A stretch of DNA of 64,000 nucleotides, taken from assembly GCA_031374115.1 (NCBI GenBank), contig JANMNO010000016.1:26449-90448 (forward strand). The letters are read 5' to 3'. Shown piece by piece: positions 32,088-40,397 of the stretch. The DNA is from JAKFWF01 sp031374115. Lineage in GTDB: Bacteria; Pseudomonadota; Alphaproteobacteria; Rhizobiales; Hyphomicrobiaceae. Numbering within the stretch: the first letter of the stretch is position 1; each line of letters begins with the position of its first letter. The notes under the pieces were generated by a model. The model worked only from the letters and a program-made list of their open reading frames with translations. It did not search any database and had not been told where the DNA came from. Position numbers and translations under genes: made by a program.

Positions 32088-33890
32088 TCACGTTGCCCGC
32101 TCCGACTTGCGGCGGAACCATTCCGCCGCAAGGATGATGACCGAAATGAAGATCAGGAGAACCGTCGAGGCTGCGGCCAGAAGCGGACTAACCTTGAGAA
32201 CGGCATCGTCCCACATCAGCTTGGGCAGCGTCGCGCTCAGGCCCCCCGTCGTGAACAGTGCGATCGTGAGCTCATCGAAGGACACGATGAACGCGAACAG
32301 GAACGCCGAGACGATGCCAGGCGCGATCAGCGGGAGCGTTATGAACCGCAGTGTGCGCCAATGGCTCGCGCCGAGGGTCGCCGCCGCATTGTCGAGGCGA
32401 TCGTCATAGCTCTTTAGAACCGCCATGACGGTAATGACGACATAGGGGACGGCGAGCACCGTGTGGCCGAGCACCAAACCCAAGGTCGTACCCACCAGTC
32501 CGATCCGCGCATAGAGATAGAACAGCGCTACCGCGATGATCATGCGTGGAAGGATCAGCGGTGTCATCACGAAGGCCATCACAAGGCCCTTGCCGGGGAA
32601 GCTGCGCCGGGTGAGGACGAACGCGGCAGGCGTCGCGATCAGGATCGCGAGCGTGGCCGTGAGCAGCGCCGTCACGAACGACCGTATCGTTGCGGAGATC
32701 CACAGTTTCGAGCCGAAATAGGTAGTGTACCAGTCAAGCGTGAAACCGACCGGCGGCCATTCCATGAAGGCCGAGCGGCTGAACGAGATCGGGATGACGA
32801 AGAAGCTCGGGATCACGAGGAAGGCGATCACACAAAGTGCCGCCACGCGCAGAACCGCGCGAGAGCGGCCGCGGTTAGGACGCGTTGCATCGGGCGGAAA
32901 AAGATGCTCGCGCAGGGCTCCGAGACGATCGCAGATCTGGGCCAGTGCCGCGATGAAGAGCCAGCCGACGCGAGTCCCAACGGCGCCGACAAAACCCTGC
33001 CGTGTGGCGCTGCTCTGACCCGCGAGCGTCGAAAGCCCGAGGAGACGGTCATAGAGGTAGAATACGACGAGCGAGGCTACGAGCAGCAGCATCGAGACCG
33101 AGCCCGCAAACCCCCAGTTGAGTGAAGACTGGATATTCTCGATGATCACCTGCGTGATCATCGTCTCGCGATTGCCGCCGAGCAGCGCTGGCGTAATGAA
33201 AAAACCGAGCGCGGTGATGAACACGAGCAGCCCGGCCGCGGCAACGCCCGGCAGCGAAAGCGGGAAATAGATCCGCCAGAACGCCTGGCCGCCGCGCGCA
33301 CCGAGAGTACCGGCTGCCGGCACAAGGTTCGTCGGGATCTGCTGCATGACCGATGTCATGGTGAGGATGGCGAGCGGCATCAGCGCGTGCGTCATGCCGA
33401 TCATCACACCGGTGAAATTGTAGATCATCGACAGCGGCGCGTTGACGACTCCGAGTGCCTCGAGCCAGCGGTTGACTGCACCCTTCCGGCCGAGCAGTAC
33501 GATCCAGGCGAACGTCCGCACGAGAAAGCTCGTCCAGAACGGCAGCAACACCCACAAGATCAGCAGGCCGCGGGTGTTCGGCTTGGTCGTCGCAAGCAGG
33601 TAGGCGACCGGATAGCCGAATACGATCGCGAGCAACGTCGTCCAGGCCGCGACCTTGAATGTGATCAGCAGTACCTGGACGTAGACGGGCGAGGAGAAAA
33701 GACGCACGTAGTGCGCAATGCTGGGCGCGCCTTTGGCATCGGTGAAGCTGATCGCCAGGAGCTGAGCTACGGGATAGAGGAACAGCGTGATCAAGAAAAC
33801 CAACACCGGCAGAACAGGCCATATGCGGCGATGGCGGGCTGGTCGAGCAGTCGTTGCGCCCGAAGCGCTGTCTCCAGCGACTGCACTCAT
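32088..33890 (-). CDS. Fused ABC permease: PotB-like and PotC-like domains in one chain
   Basis: A 600-residue protein with two complete binding-protein-dependent permease domains. The first (about residues 15-320) has its EAA loop in GGQAFWRIYFPLSLPGVAAA. The second (about 350-595) has its EAA loop in ASHWRTLRFITLPLIAPGIV. A soluble linker of about 40 residues, poorly hydrophobic, joins them. Polyamine and opine importers usually encode these as separate proteins. The frame is continuous, so this is not a sequencing artefact. ATG 33888-33890 overlaps the stop of the ATPase gene (ATGA). It is the last gene of a three-gene operon. Confidence 0.88.
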   Translation of the reverse strand: MSAVAGDSASGATTARPARHRRIWPVLPVLVFLITLFLYPVAQLLAISFTDAKGAPSIAHYVRLFSSPVYVQVLLITFKVAAWTTLLAIVFGYPVAYLLATTKPNTRGLLILWVLLPFWTSFLVRTFAWIVLLGRKGAVNRWLEALGVVNAPLSMIYNFTGVMIGMTHALMPLAILTMTSVMQQIPTNLVPAAGTLGARGGQAFWRIYFPLSLPGVAAAGLLVFITALGFFITPALLGGNRETMITQVIIENIQSSLNWGFAGSVSMLLLVASLVVFYLYDRLLGLSTLAGQSSATRQGFVGAVGTRVGWLFIAALAQICDRLGALREHLFPPDATRPNRGRSRAVLRVAALCVIAFLVIPSFFVIPISFSRSAFMEWPPVGFTLDWYTTYFGSKLWISATIRSFVTALLTATLAILIATPAAFVLTRRSFPGKGLVMAFVMTPLILPRMIIAVALFYLYARIGLVGTTLGLVLGHTVLAVPYVVITVMAVLKSYDDRLDNAAATLGASHWRTLRFITLPLIAPGIVSAFLFAFIVSFDELTIALFTTGGLSATLPKLMWDDAVLKVSPLLAAASTVLLIFISVIILAAEWFRRKSERAT

Positions 33891-34987
33891 GATCGGGGCC
33901 AGGTCGTTGCCCGCGTCAGGAGCAGCGTGTCCTTTTGCGCCCATCCGAGCTGGACGGGAGACCCTTTGGCAAGTGCGGCACGGCCGGCGGAGGCCAGGCT
34001 TTTTGCCGAAACGATCTCGCCCGAAGTCAGCTTGGCAATCGTCCGGGTGATGCCGCCGAGCATGATCACATCGGTGACGACAGCCTCTACGACGTTGTCC
34101 GCTTCTTCGCCGGCGGCGAGCACCCGCACGTTCTCGGGCCGGACCATGATGTTGCCGGCCGTGCCAGCTTGCACAGGCTCCGCGGTTAGGGCACGCAGTT
34201 TGAGGCCTTGCGGACCGACAAGGATTGGCTCAAGCAAAGATGTTTCAACACGCACCGGCAGCACGTTAGAGTCGCCGAGGAACTGGGCCGCGAACAGGCT
34301 GCGCGGGCGGAAGTAGAGATCATCCGCTGTGCCGATCTGCTCGATGCCGCCTTTGTTCATGAGGCAGATCCGGTCGGACATGACCAGCGCCTCATCCTGA
34401 TCGTGGGTGACATAGAGAATCGTAACGCCAAGCTCTGAGTGGAGATGCTTGATTTCGAGCTGCATCTCGTCGCGCAGTTTCTTGTCCAGCGCGCCGAGCG
34501 GCTCGTCCATCAGAATGATCGAGGGGCGATAAACGAAGCAGCGGGCCAGTGCCACGCGCTGCTGCTGGCCACCCGACAACTCGCGCGGTAGGCGATTTGC
34601 CATGCCGTCGAGGCGCACCTTTTCGAGCACGGCCGCGACGTCACGCTTGATCTGCGCCTCGTTGATCCGGCGCATCCGCAGCGGGAAGGCAATGTTTTCG
34701 AACACCGAAAGGTGCGGAAACAGCGCGTAGCTCTGGAACACCATGCCGATGTCGCGCAGATGCACCGGCAGATAGGTTGCGAGCTTGCCGTCGATGCGGA
34801 TCTCGCCGCCATCCGGCTCGATCAGGCCAGCAACGGCCATTAGCAGCGTGGTCTTACCTGAGCCCGACGGGCCGAGGAGTGTCAGAAACTCCCCCTCGGC
34901 CAGATCGAGGTCGGTAGCGTCCAGCGCCATGACGTGGCCGTAGGACTTGGCAACCCCCCGCAAGATAAGCTTCGCCGCCCCAGTCAC
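33887..34987 (-). CDS. ABC transporter ATP-binding protein (PotA-like)
   Basis: A 366-residue ATPase of the spermidine/putrescine/iron group. Walker A is LLGPSGSGKTTLL, the signature is LSGGQQQRVALARCF, Walker B is SIILMDEPLGALD, followed by the switch His in ILYVTHDQDEALVM. The C-terminal third is the TOBE regulatory domain. It powers uptake with the fused permease and the upstream substrate-binding protein; the three genes run together on the minus strand. Start ATG at 34985-34987. Confidence 0.93.
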   Translation of the reverse strand: MTGAAKLILRGVAKSYGHVMALDATDLDLAEGEFLTLLGPSGSGKTTLLMAVAGLIEPDGGEIRIDGKLATYLPVHLRDIGMVFQSYALFPHLSVFENIAFPLRMRRINEAQIKRDVAAVLEKVRLDGMANRLPRELSGGQQQRVALARCFVYRPSIILMDEPLGALDKKLRDEMQLEIKHLHSELGVTILYVTHDQDEALVMSDRICLMNKGGIEQIGTADDLYFRPRSLFAAQFLGDSNVLPVRVETSLLEPILVGPQGLKLRALTAEPVQAGTAGNIMVRPENVRVLAAGEEADNVVEAVVTDVIMLGGITRTIAKLTSGEIVSAKSLASAGRAALAKGSPVQLGWAQKDTLLLTRATTWPRS

Positions 34988-35021
34988 GATCGGCGATCCT
35001 CCGTCCCAGGCCGCACCGGCC

Positions 35022-36101
35022 TCAAGTGAGGATCCACGTGTTGAAGCGCTCGATCATCTTTTCCTGGTTCGGTCCCCAGTACTCGTGGTTCTGGTAGATG
35101 AGCTTGTCGAAGTGATCCGGGTTGGTCGGCAGGATCGCCGCGCGCTCCTTGCTAATCGACTTGTAGGCGTTTGGATTGGTCGGACCGTAGGCGATGTGGT
35201 TGGCATACTCCGCCTGGCGTGCTGGATCCGCCGTGAACTGTATTAGCTTCATACCGAGCTTGGCTTTCGGATTACCCTTCGGGATGGTCCAACCCTCGAC
35301 GCCGTACAGCGCCTGGTTCCAGACTATCTTTGCCGGCGCGCCGTCGTCGATCGCGGCCTGAGAGCGACCATTCCAGGTCGCTAGCACGTCGACCTCGCCT
35401 GTTTTCAGAAGTTGCGAGGCCTGTGCGCCGCCGGTCCACCAGATCTGCACGTCCTTCTTGATCTGATCGAGCTTCTTGAAGGCGCGGTCAGCATCGAGTG
35501 GATAGAGCTTTTCGGGCGCGACGCCGTCGGCGAGGAGCGCTTGCTCCATGGAGTCGATCGGATGCTTGCGCAGGCAGCGCCGGCCGGGGAAATCTTTCAC
35601 GTTCCATACATCCGCCCAGCCGGTCATTGGCTTCTTGATCGTATCAGTCCTATAGGCGAGGGCTGTCGAATAGACGTCCGTGCCTACGAACCATTTCGAC
35701 TTCGCTTTGGGGATCAGATCGGTGATGTGCGGAGTGTTAAGATCGAGTTCCTCGAGGTAGCCGGCCGGCCCGAGCAGATCCTGATTGGCGATGGTCAAAA
35801 TCACGACGTCCCATGTATAGGCCTTGGCATCGACCATTGCCTTGACTTGGCTGATCGGTTCATGGGCCGCAGTCACGGGGACGATCTCGATGCCAGTCTC
35901 TTTGGTGAAGGGCTTGTAGAAGGCTTCGAGGCCAGCTTTAGCCCAAGGGCCGCCGGGGTCGCGCACCACCAACGTTTCGGCAGCTCGAGCACGGTTTATA
36001 TTGAATGTCGGCAGGGTGATTGTAGCAGCCGATCCGGCGATGATCGTTCGACGGGAAAGACCGGCCTTTCCCTTGGGCGAGGATTCGATTGGCTTGGTCA
36101 C
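35022..36101 (-). CDS. ABC transporter substrate-binding protein (PotD/PotF-like)
   Basis: A 359-residue periplasmic binding protein. The N-terminus has a twin-arginine-like signal (SRRTIIAGSAATITLPTF). The mature domain begins near AETLVVRDPGGPWAKAGLE, typical of the extracellular solute-binding family 1 members paired with PotA-like importers. Ligand class is polyamine, opine or a similar small cation or amide, but cannot be determined. The GTG at 36099-36101 was chosen because of its GGAGGA ribosome-binding site; a much longer frame upstream is not signal-like. First gene of the importer operon. Confidence 0.87.
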   Translation of the reverse strand: MTKPIESSPKGKAGLSRRTIIAGSAATITLPTFNINRARAAETLVVRDPGGPWAKAGLEAFYKPFTKETGIEIVPVTAAHEPISQVKAMVDAKAYTWDVVILTIANQDLLGPAGYLEELDLNTPHITDLIPKAKSKWFVGTDVYSTALAYRTDTIKKPMTGWADVWNVKDFPGRRCLRKHPIDSMEQALLADGVAPEKLYPLDADRAFKKLDQIKKDVQIWWTGGAQASQLLKTGEVDVLATWNGRSQAAIDDGAPAKIVWNQALYGVEGWTIPKGNPKAKLGMKLIQFTADPARQAEYANHIAYGPTNPNAYKSISKERAAILPTNPDHFDKLIYQNHEYWGPNQEKMIERFNTWILT

Positions 36102-36448
36102 GTTTCTTCCTCCAGATCCGAGCTTCTTGATCGAGGCAGTTCCCCGGCCCCGTTTTGGGGCGAAGTCTGCTGTATGTGATCGGCATCTATTCCGAAGTAT
36201 CGCAAGGACGCGATAATACGGGATTTTCGTCTCAGTAGATCCGAAATTCTTCCCCCCCGCAATGCAAGCATTGCACGCGGGCTTTGGAGCACCACTTTGC
36301 GGCAGGACTTCGGGCCTCGGGAGCACTCGCGAGGGTCTCACTGGCACCGCACGCGCTGCAGCCGCGCGAGTTTCAATGTTGACAGCTTTTTGCTGGTGGC
36401 GGAGTCTTTTCGCTTCGATACTCCCTGTTCGGGATGGGAGGAGGCAAC
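36102..36448. promoter_or_regulatory. Divergent promoter region with GCAATGC-AA-GCATTGC inverted repeat
   Basis: This 347-base gap separates the importer operon (minus) from the FAD oxidoreductase operon (plus). Positions 36259-36274 form a perfect inverted repeat GCAATGC/GCATTGC with AA in the centre, typical of a dimeric regulator site. A 12-base AATGCAAGCATT core recurs at 42963-42974, beyond the other end of the catabolic operon. No regulator gene is present nearby. No other gene is visible here. Confidence 0.45.
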
Positions 36449-37753
36449 TTGATCCGCACCAGCTATCTTTCCCCCGAATTCAAAACGGAGCCTTACTGGA
36501 CCGATGGTCTCGAGCCTTTCCGCCCGCTGAACGCTTCGCCAGCCGGCAGTTCGGACGTGGCCGTGATCGGCGGCGGCCCTGCTGGTCTTTCGGCGGCACT
36601 CACGCTTGCCCAGTCCGGACGGACCGTCACAGTCTTCGAGGCCGGCACGATCGGAGACGGGGCGGTCGCGCGCTCGGCTGGCTCGCTCAGCCATGTTCCG
36701 AAGGCCAGCCTCGGCGATCTCACCGCGAGCTATGGACGCGAGGCCGCGCTCTCGATCTATCGGGAGGCGCGTGCCGCACGAGAGTACGTGGAAGGATTGA
36801 TCCGCGAACACGGGATCGATTGCGGCCTGCAATCCGTCACCCGATTCCTGGCGGCGCACTCGGAAGCGGCATTTGCACGACAGAAATCTAGTCTCGCAAG
36901 CCTGCGCGAGAGCTGGGGCAAGGTCGAACTCGTGCCGCGCGACGAGCAGCGCCGCGTGATCGGCTCCGATGCGTTCTTTGGTGGCCTCCAGATGGCGAAC
37001 TCGGCCACGCTGCAGCCTGCGCTCCTGCAGCACGGCCTCGCGCGGGCCGCGACATTAGCCGGTGCAGCGCTCCTGCTCGGTACGCGCGTCGATGACGTCC
37101 GTGGGGGGCCAGGCGCCTTCGAGATCGTGACGCGAAAGGCGCGCTATCGCGCGAGTGATGTCATTCTCGCCACAGCCGCTGATACCGGCTTCGGTCCAGC
37201 GCGATTCCAATCGCTCGCCCGGCGCATCGTCGCAATGGAGGCCTATTGCGTCGCCACCGAGGAGGTTTCTTCGAATCTGATGAAACGCGTCCTGCCGCTT
37301 CAGGGCCCCGTCTCCGACACCTACAAGATCATCAACTACATTGCGCCCAGTCACGACAACCGGCGCTTCATCCTATCTGGACGCGCGGGGCGGACCGACG
37401 GCGGGCTTGCGCAGAAGGCCGAGCGGATGTTCGGCTACTTCGCGGAGCGCTTTCCCGATTTGCGCGGCGTAAAGGTAACCCACTGCTGGAGCGGCCGATT
37501 TGCGATCAGCGCGGATTGGATTCCCCACATGGGCGTCGAGGACGGCGTTCATTACGCCCTAGGCTGCTGCGGCACGGGAATTCCGATGGCTACATGGCTC
37601 GGCCACCGGATTGCACTCGAGATCCTCGGCCGCCCCTCGTCCGGCTCAGCGTTCGATCGTCCGCTGCCGCCGATGCCGTTCCATGCCGCTCGCAATCTGC
37701 TCATGCCGCTCGTGATGCGCGGCTACGCTCTGCGCGACAGTATTCTGAGATAA
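36449..37753 (+). CDS. FAD-dependent amine/amino-acid oxidoreductase (DAO family)
   Basis: A 434-residue flavoprotein. The FAD motif DVAVIGGGPAGLSAAL lies near residue 35, and the ARSAGSLSH segment follows the usual position of the second FAD contact. The C-terminal part has TYKIINYIAPSHDNRRFILS and GCCGTGIPMATWLGHRIAL, the family's FAD-closing region. It probably oxidises an amine or imino acid. The TTG at 36449 is preceded by GGGAGGAGG with five-base spacing, better than the ATG at 36434, which has none. It begins a four-gene operon with the ornithine-cyclodeaminase-like and hydantoinase genes. Confidence 0.87.
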   Translation: MIRTSYLSPEFKTEPYWTDGLEPFRPLNASPAGSSDVAVIGGGPAGLSAALTLAQSGRTVTVFEAGTIGDGAVARSAGSLSHVPKASLGDLTASYGREAALSIYREARAAREYVEGLIREHGIDCGLQSVTRFLAAHSEAAFARQKSSLASLRESWGKVELVPRDEQRRVIGSDAFFGGLQMANSATLQPALLQHGLARAATLAGAALLLGTRVDDVRGGPGAFEIVTRKARYRASDVILATAADTGFGPARFQSLARRIVAMEAYCVATEEVSSNLMKRVLPLQGPVSDTYKIINYIAPSHDNRRFILSGRAGRTDGGLAQKAERMFGYFAERFPDLRGVKVTHCWSGRFAISADWIPHMGVEDGVHYALGCCGTGIPMATWLGHRIALEILGRPSSGSAFDRPLPPMPFHAARNLLMPLVMRGYALRDSILR

Positions 37754-37775
37754 CCACCAACCGGGAGAGGCCGAC

Positions 37776-38708
37776 ATGCGTATCGTCACACGGCAGGAGA
37801 TCGATGCCCTCGGTATCACCAACGCGGATCTCGTCGCCTGCCTGGAGATTGCTTTCCGTGCCGGGAGCACCGGCGAGATCGCCGGCCGCCCAAAATCGAC
37901 CGTCGTCCAGCCTGATGGGGCTTTCTACATCGGCACGCTGGCCACCTGGAAGTCCCGCAACCTCGGCATCTTCCACTCGATCGTTGGTGCGCCTCCTGCC
38001 AACCTTTCGCCGGGGGAGGCTCACTATCGCACCTACCAGCTCCTGACCGATTACGCGCGCGGCACGCCGATCGCCCTGGTCGACGGCAGCTTCACGTCGA
38101 TGATGCTGCCGGCCGGCATCACGGCCATCGGCGCGCGCGGTTTCGCGAGATCCGACAGTTGCATCGCCACCTTCGTCGGTGCTGGGCAGCAATCGCGGGT
38201 CAATCTCGCTGCGATCGCCGACTTACTTCCTCTGAAGGAGGTGCGCATTCTCGGGCGCTCGCCTGCCAACGCCGTTGCATTCGCCGGGGAGGTCCGCAAC
38301 CTGGGGCTCGATGCCACGGTCCACACCGACGCGGAGACTGCGCTGCGCAATGCTGACGTGATCGTGACGACCGTGCCGAGCGGACCAGACTTGCAGCCGT
38401 TTCTCGATCCGGCCTGGGTTTCGCCGGGCGCATTTGTGAGCGCCGTCGATGTCGGTCGCAGCTGGCGCGACGGCTTCGAGGCCTTCGACCGTATCGTCTC
38501 GGACGATCGCGCACAGGCGGTTGTGCAGCACAAAGAGGGGCGGATGCGCTACGGCGGCGCCTACGACACGGAGCTTTCCGAGCTCGTCACCGGTGCCCGT
38601 CCGCCGCGGGGCAACGCGTCGGAGCGCATCGTCTTGATCCATCCCGGCAATATCGTCGGCGTGCTTGCCATCACCGCACTGATCCATGAGCGGTTGAAGC
38701 TCGGCTGA
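37776..38708 (+). CDS. Ornithine cyclodeaminase/mu-crystallin family protein
   Basis: A 310-residue NAD(P)-dependent enzyme. The nucleotide fold is visible in EVRILGRSPANAVAFAGE, and the conserved Lys/Asp region lies in KSTVVQPDGAFYIGTLATWK. The family includes ornithine cyclodeaminase, ketimine reductases and lysine cyclodeaminase, all acting on cyclic imines or amines. It begins 22 bases after the FAD oxidoreductase stop, fitting a step that reduces or deaminates an imine made by that enzyme. ATG 37776 has GGGAGAGG upstream. Confidence 0.87.
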   Translation: MRIVTRQEIDALGITNADLVACLEIAFRAGSTGEIAGRPKSTVVQPDGAFYIGTLATWKSRNLGIFHSIVGAPPANLSPGEAHYRTYQLLTDYARGTPIALVDGSFTSMMLPAGITAIGARGFARSDSCIATFVGAGQQSRVNLAAIADLLPLKEVRILGRSPANAVAFAGEVRNLGLDATVHTDAETALRNADVIVTTVPSGPDLQPFLDPAWVSPGAFVSAVDVGRSWRDGFEAFDRIVSDDRAQAVVQHKEGRMRYGGAYDTELSELVTGARPPRGNASERIVLIHPGNIVGVLAITALIHERLKLG

Positions 38709-38738
38709 GCGGGTCGCCACGTGCAAGGAGCCCAGAAG

Positions 38739-40397
38739 ATGACTGCAATTGTCGATCCGATCACCGTCTCGGTCATTCAGCACCGGCTGCGTGCCATCGT
38801 CGAGGAGATGGGGGAAGCGATGCTTCGCACCTCCTACTCTCAGATCCTCAACTCGAGTCGGGACTTCTCCACGGCGCTGTGCGACCCCAATGGGCGGCTG
38901 ATCGCCCAGGCCGAGCATGTGCCGATCCACGTCGGCGCACTGCCGTTTGCCGCACGGGCCGTCAGCGCTTTCTTCAAGGGCCAGATCCGCCCCGGCGACG
39001 TCTATCTGCTCAACGATCCTTACCGGGGCGGCAATCATCTGCCGGACCTGACGGCATTCGTTCCCGTCTTCGATGGCGACCGTCACGTCTTCTGGTCGAT
39101 CAACCGCTCTCACCAGAGCGACATCGGCGGGGCGACGCACGGCGCCTATAACGCCAGCGCTACCGACATCTGGCAGGAAGGCCTGCGCGTGCCGCCGCTC
39201 AAGCTCTACGACCAATGCAAGCGGCGCGACGATGTCTACGAGATGATCGTGCTCAACGTGCGCCATCCGCGCGATTTCCGCGGCGATCTCGCAGCCATGA
39301 TCGGGTCAGCGCGTATCGGGGAGCGCCGGCTCAACCGACTGATCGATGAGTTCGGATCGGCAACGGCTCACGCCGGCATCGAGGCGGTGCTCGATGGCTC
39401 CGAGCGGCAGGTTCGCGCGATCATCGCGAGCTGGAAGGACGGAATTTACGAGGGCGAGGCGTTTCTCGACGATGACGGCCATCAGTTCCACGACATCCAT
39501 ATCCGCGCCCGGATCACCAAGACGGGCAGCGACCTTGAGGTCGATCTGACGGACTGTCACCCACAGGTGGTCGGTTTCATCAACTCGTCGTTGGCCAATA
39601 CACACTCGGCGGTGGTCGTAGCTCTCGCCTATCTTATAGATCCCGATACCCCCAAGAATGACGGTGCCTTCCGGCCCATCAAGGTAAAGCTCAAGGAAGG
39701 CACGATCGTTTGGCCGAGGCCTGGCGCGCCTGTCACACTTTGCACGAGCCATTGCGGGCAAGAGGTGATCGAGGCCGTGATCCGCGCCCTGGCACCAGCC
39801 TGCCCGGACAGGGCCATGGCGGGGTGGGGGCGTCGCTTTCGTATCGCCATCCAGGGTGTCGATCCGCGCACGAGCAAGCCCTTCATCTGGCATCTCTTCC
39901 AGGCTCGGCCAGGCGGTGGTGCCTCGCCAGCAGGCGACGGATGGCCGGGCGCGGGCGAGTGGCATTCGGCGGGCGGAATCAAGTTCGGCTCCATCGAGGT
40001 GCATGAGGTGCGCTTCCCGCTGTTCTTCCGTCGCCACGAGTTCCGTCCCGATAGCGGCGGCGACGGCGAGTTCCGCGGCGGGCCCGGCGGCGAGCTCGAG
40101 TTGACGATCGAGACAGGGGAGCCGGCGGTCGCCAACACGGCAGGGGAAGGGGTCAAGTACGGCGCGTGCGGGCTGCTCGGCGGCAGCGACGGCCGGCCAC
40201 ACAAGTATTGGCTGCAGTCCAGGGGCCGTCCCGACCGGCCGCTCAAGACCAAGGAGACAGGTATCGAGCTCAAGCCCGGCGACGTCATCCATGTGCATTC
40301 CGGCGGCGGCGGCGGTTGGGGAAACCCGGCCAAGCGAGCGCCCGCGTCGCGCGCACACGACATCGAGCAGGGCTTCGTCACCACGGAGGCGCCCTGA
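38739..40397 (+). CDS. hyuB: Hydantoinase B/oxoprolinase family protein
   Basis: A 552-residue subunit of the ATP-dependent hydantoinase/5-oxoprolinase family. Recognisable segments are DPITVSVIQHRLRAIVEEMG, LNDPYRGGNHLPDL, CTSHCGQEVIEAVIRAL, and the C-terminal DVIHVHSGGGGGWGNP. ATG 38739 follows AAGGAG; a GTG six codons upstream is less likely. The stop overlaps the start of the large partner gene (TGATG), so both subunits are made in step. Typical reaction: ATP-driven ring opening of a hydantoin, oxoproline or a similar lactam; N-methylhydantoinase and acetone/acetophenone carboxylase are distant alternatives. Confidence 0.9.
   Translation: MTAIVDPITVSVIQHRLRAIVEEMGEAMLRTSYSQILNSSRDFSTALCDPNGRLIAQAEHVPIHVGALPFAARAVSAFFKGQIRPGDVYLLNDPYRGGNHLPDLTAFVPVFDGDRHVFWSINRSHQSDIGGATHGAYNASATDIWQEGLRVPPLKLYDQCKRRDDVYEMIVLNVRHPRDFRGDLAAMIGSARIGERRLNRLIDEFGSATAHAGIEAVLDGSERQVRAIIASWKDGIYEGEAFLDDDGHQFHDIHIRARITKTGSDLEVDLTDCHPQVVGFINSSLANTHSAVVVALAYLIDPDTPKNDGAFRPIKVKLKEGTIVWPRPGAPVTLCTSHCGQEVIEAVIRALAPACPDRAMAGWGRRFRIAIQGVDPRTSKPFIWHLFQARPGGGASPAGDGWPGAGEWHSAGGIKFGSIEVHEVRFPLFFRRHEFRPDSGGDGEFRGGPGGELELTIETGEPAVANTAGEGVKYGACGLLGGSDGRPHKYWLQSRGRPDRPLKTKETGIELKPGDVIHVHSGGGGGWGNPAKRAPASRAHDIEQGFVTTEAP

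Noticed and set aside
33387..34316. 309-codon plus-strand ORF
   Set aside because: Antisense to the ABC permease and ATPase genes, which have clear family motifs.
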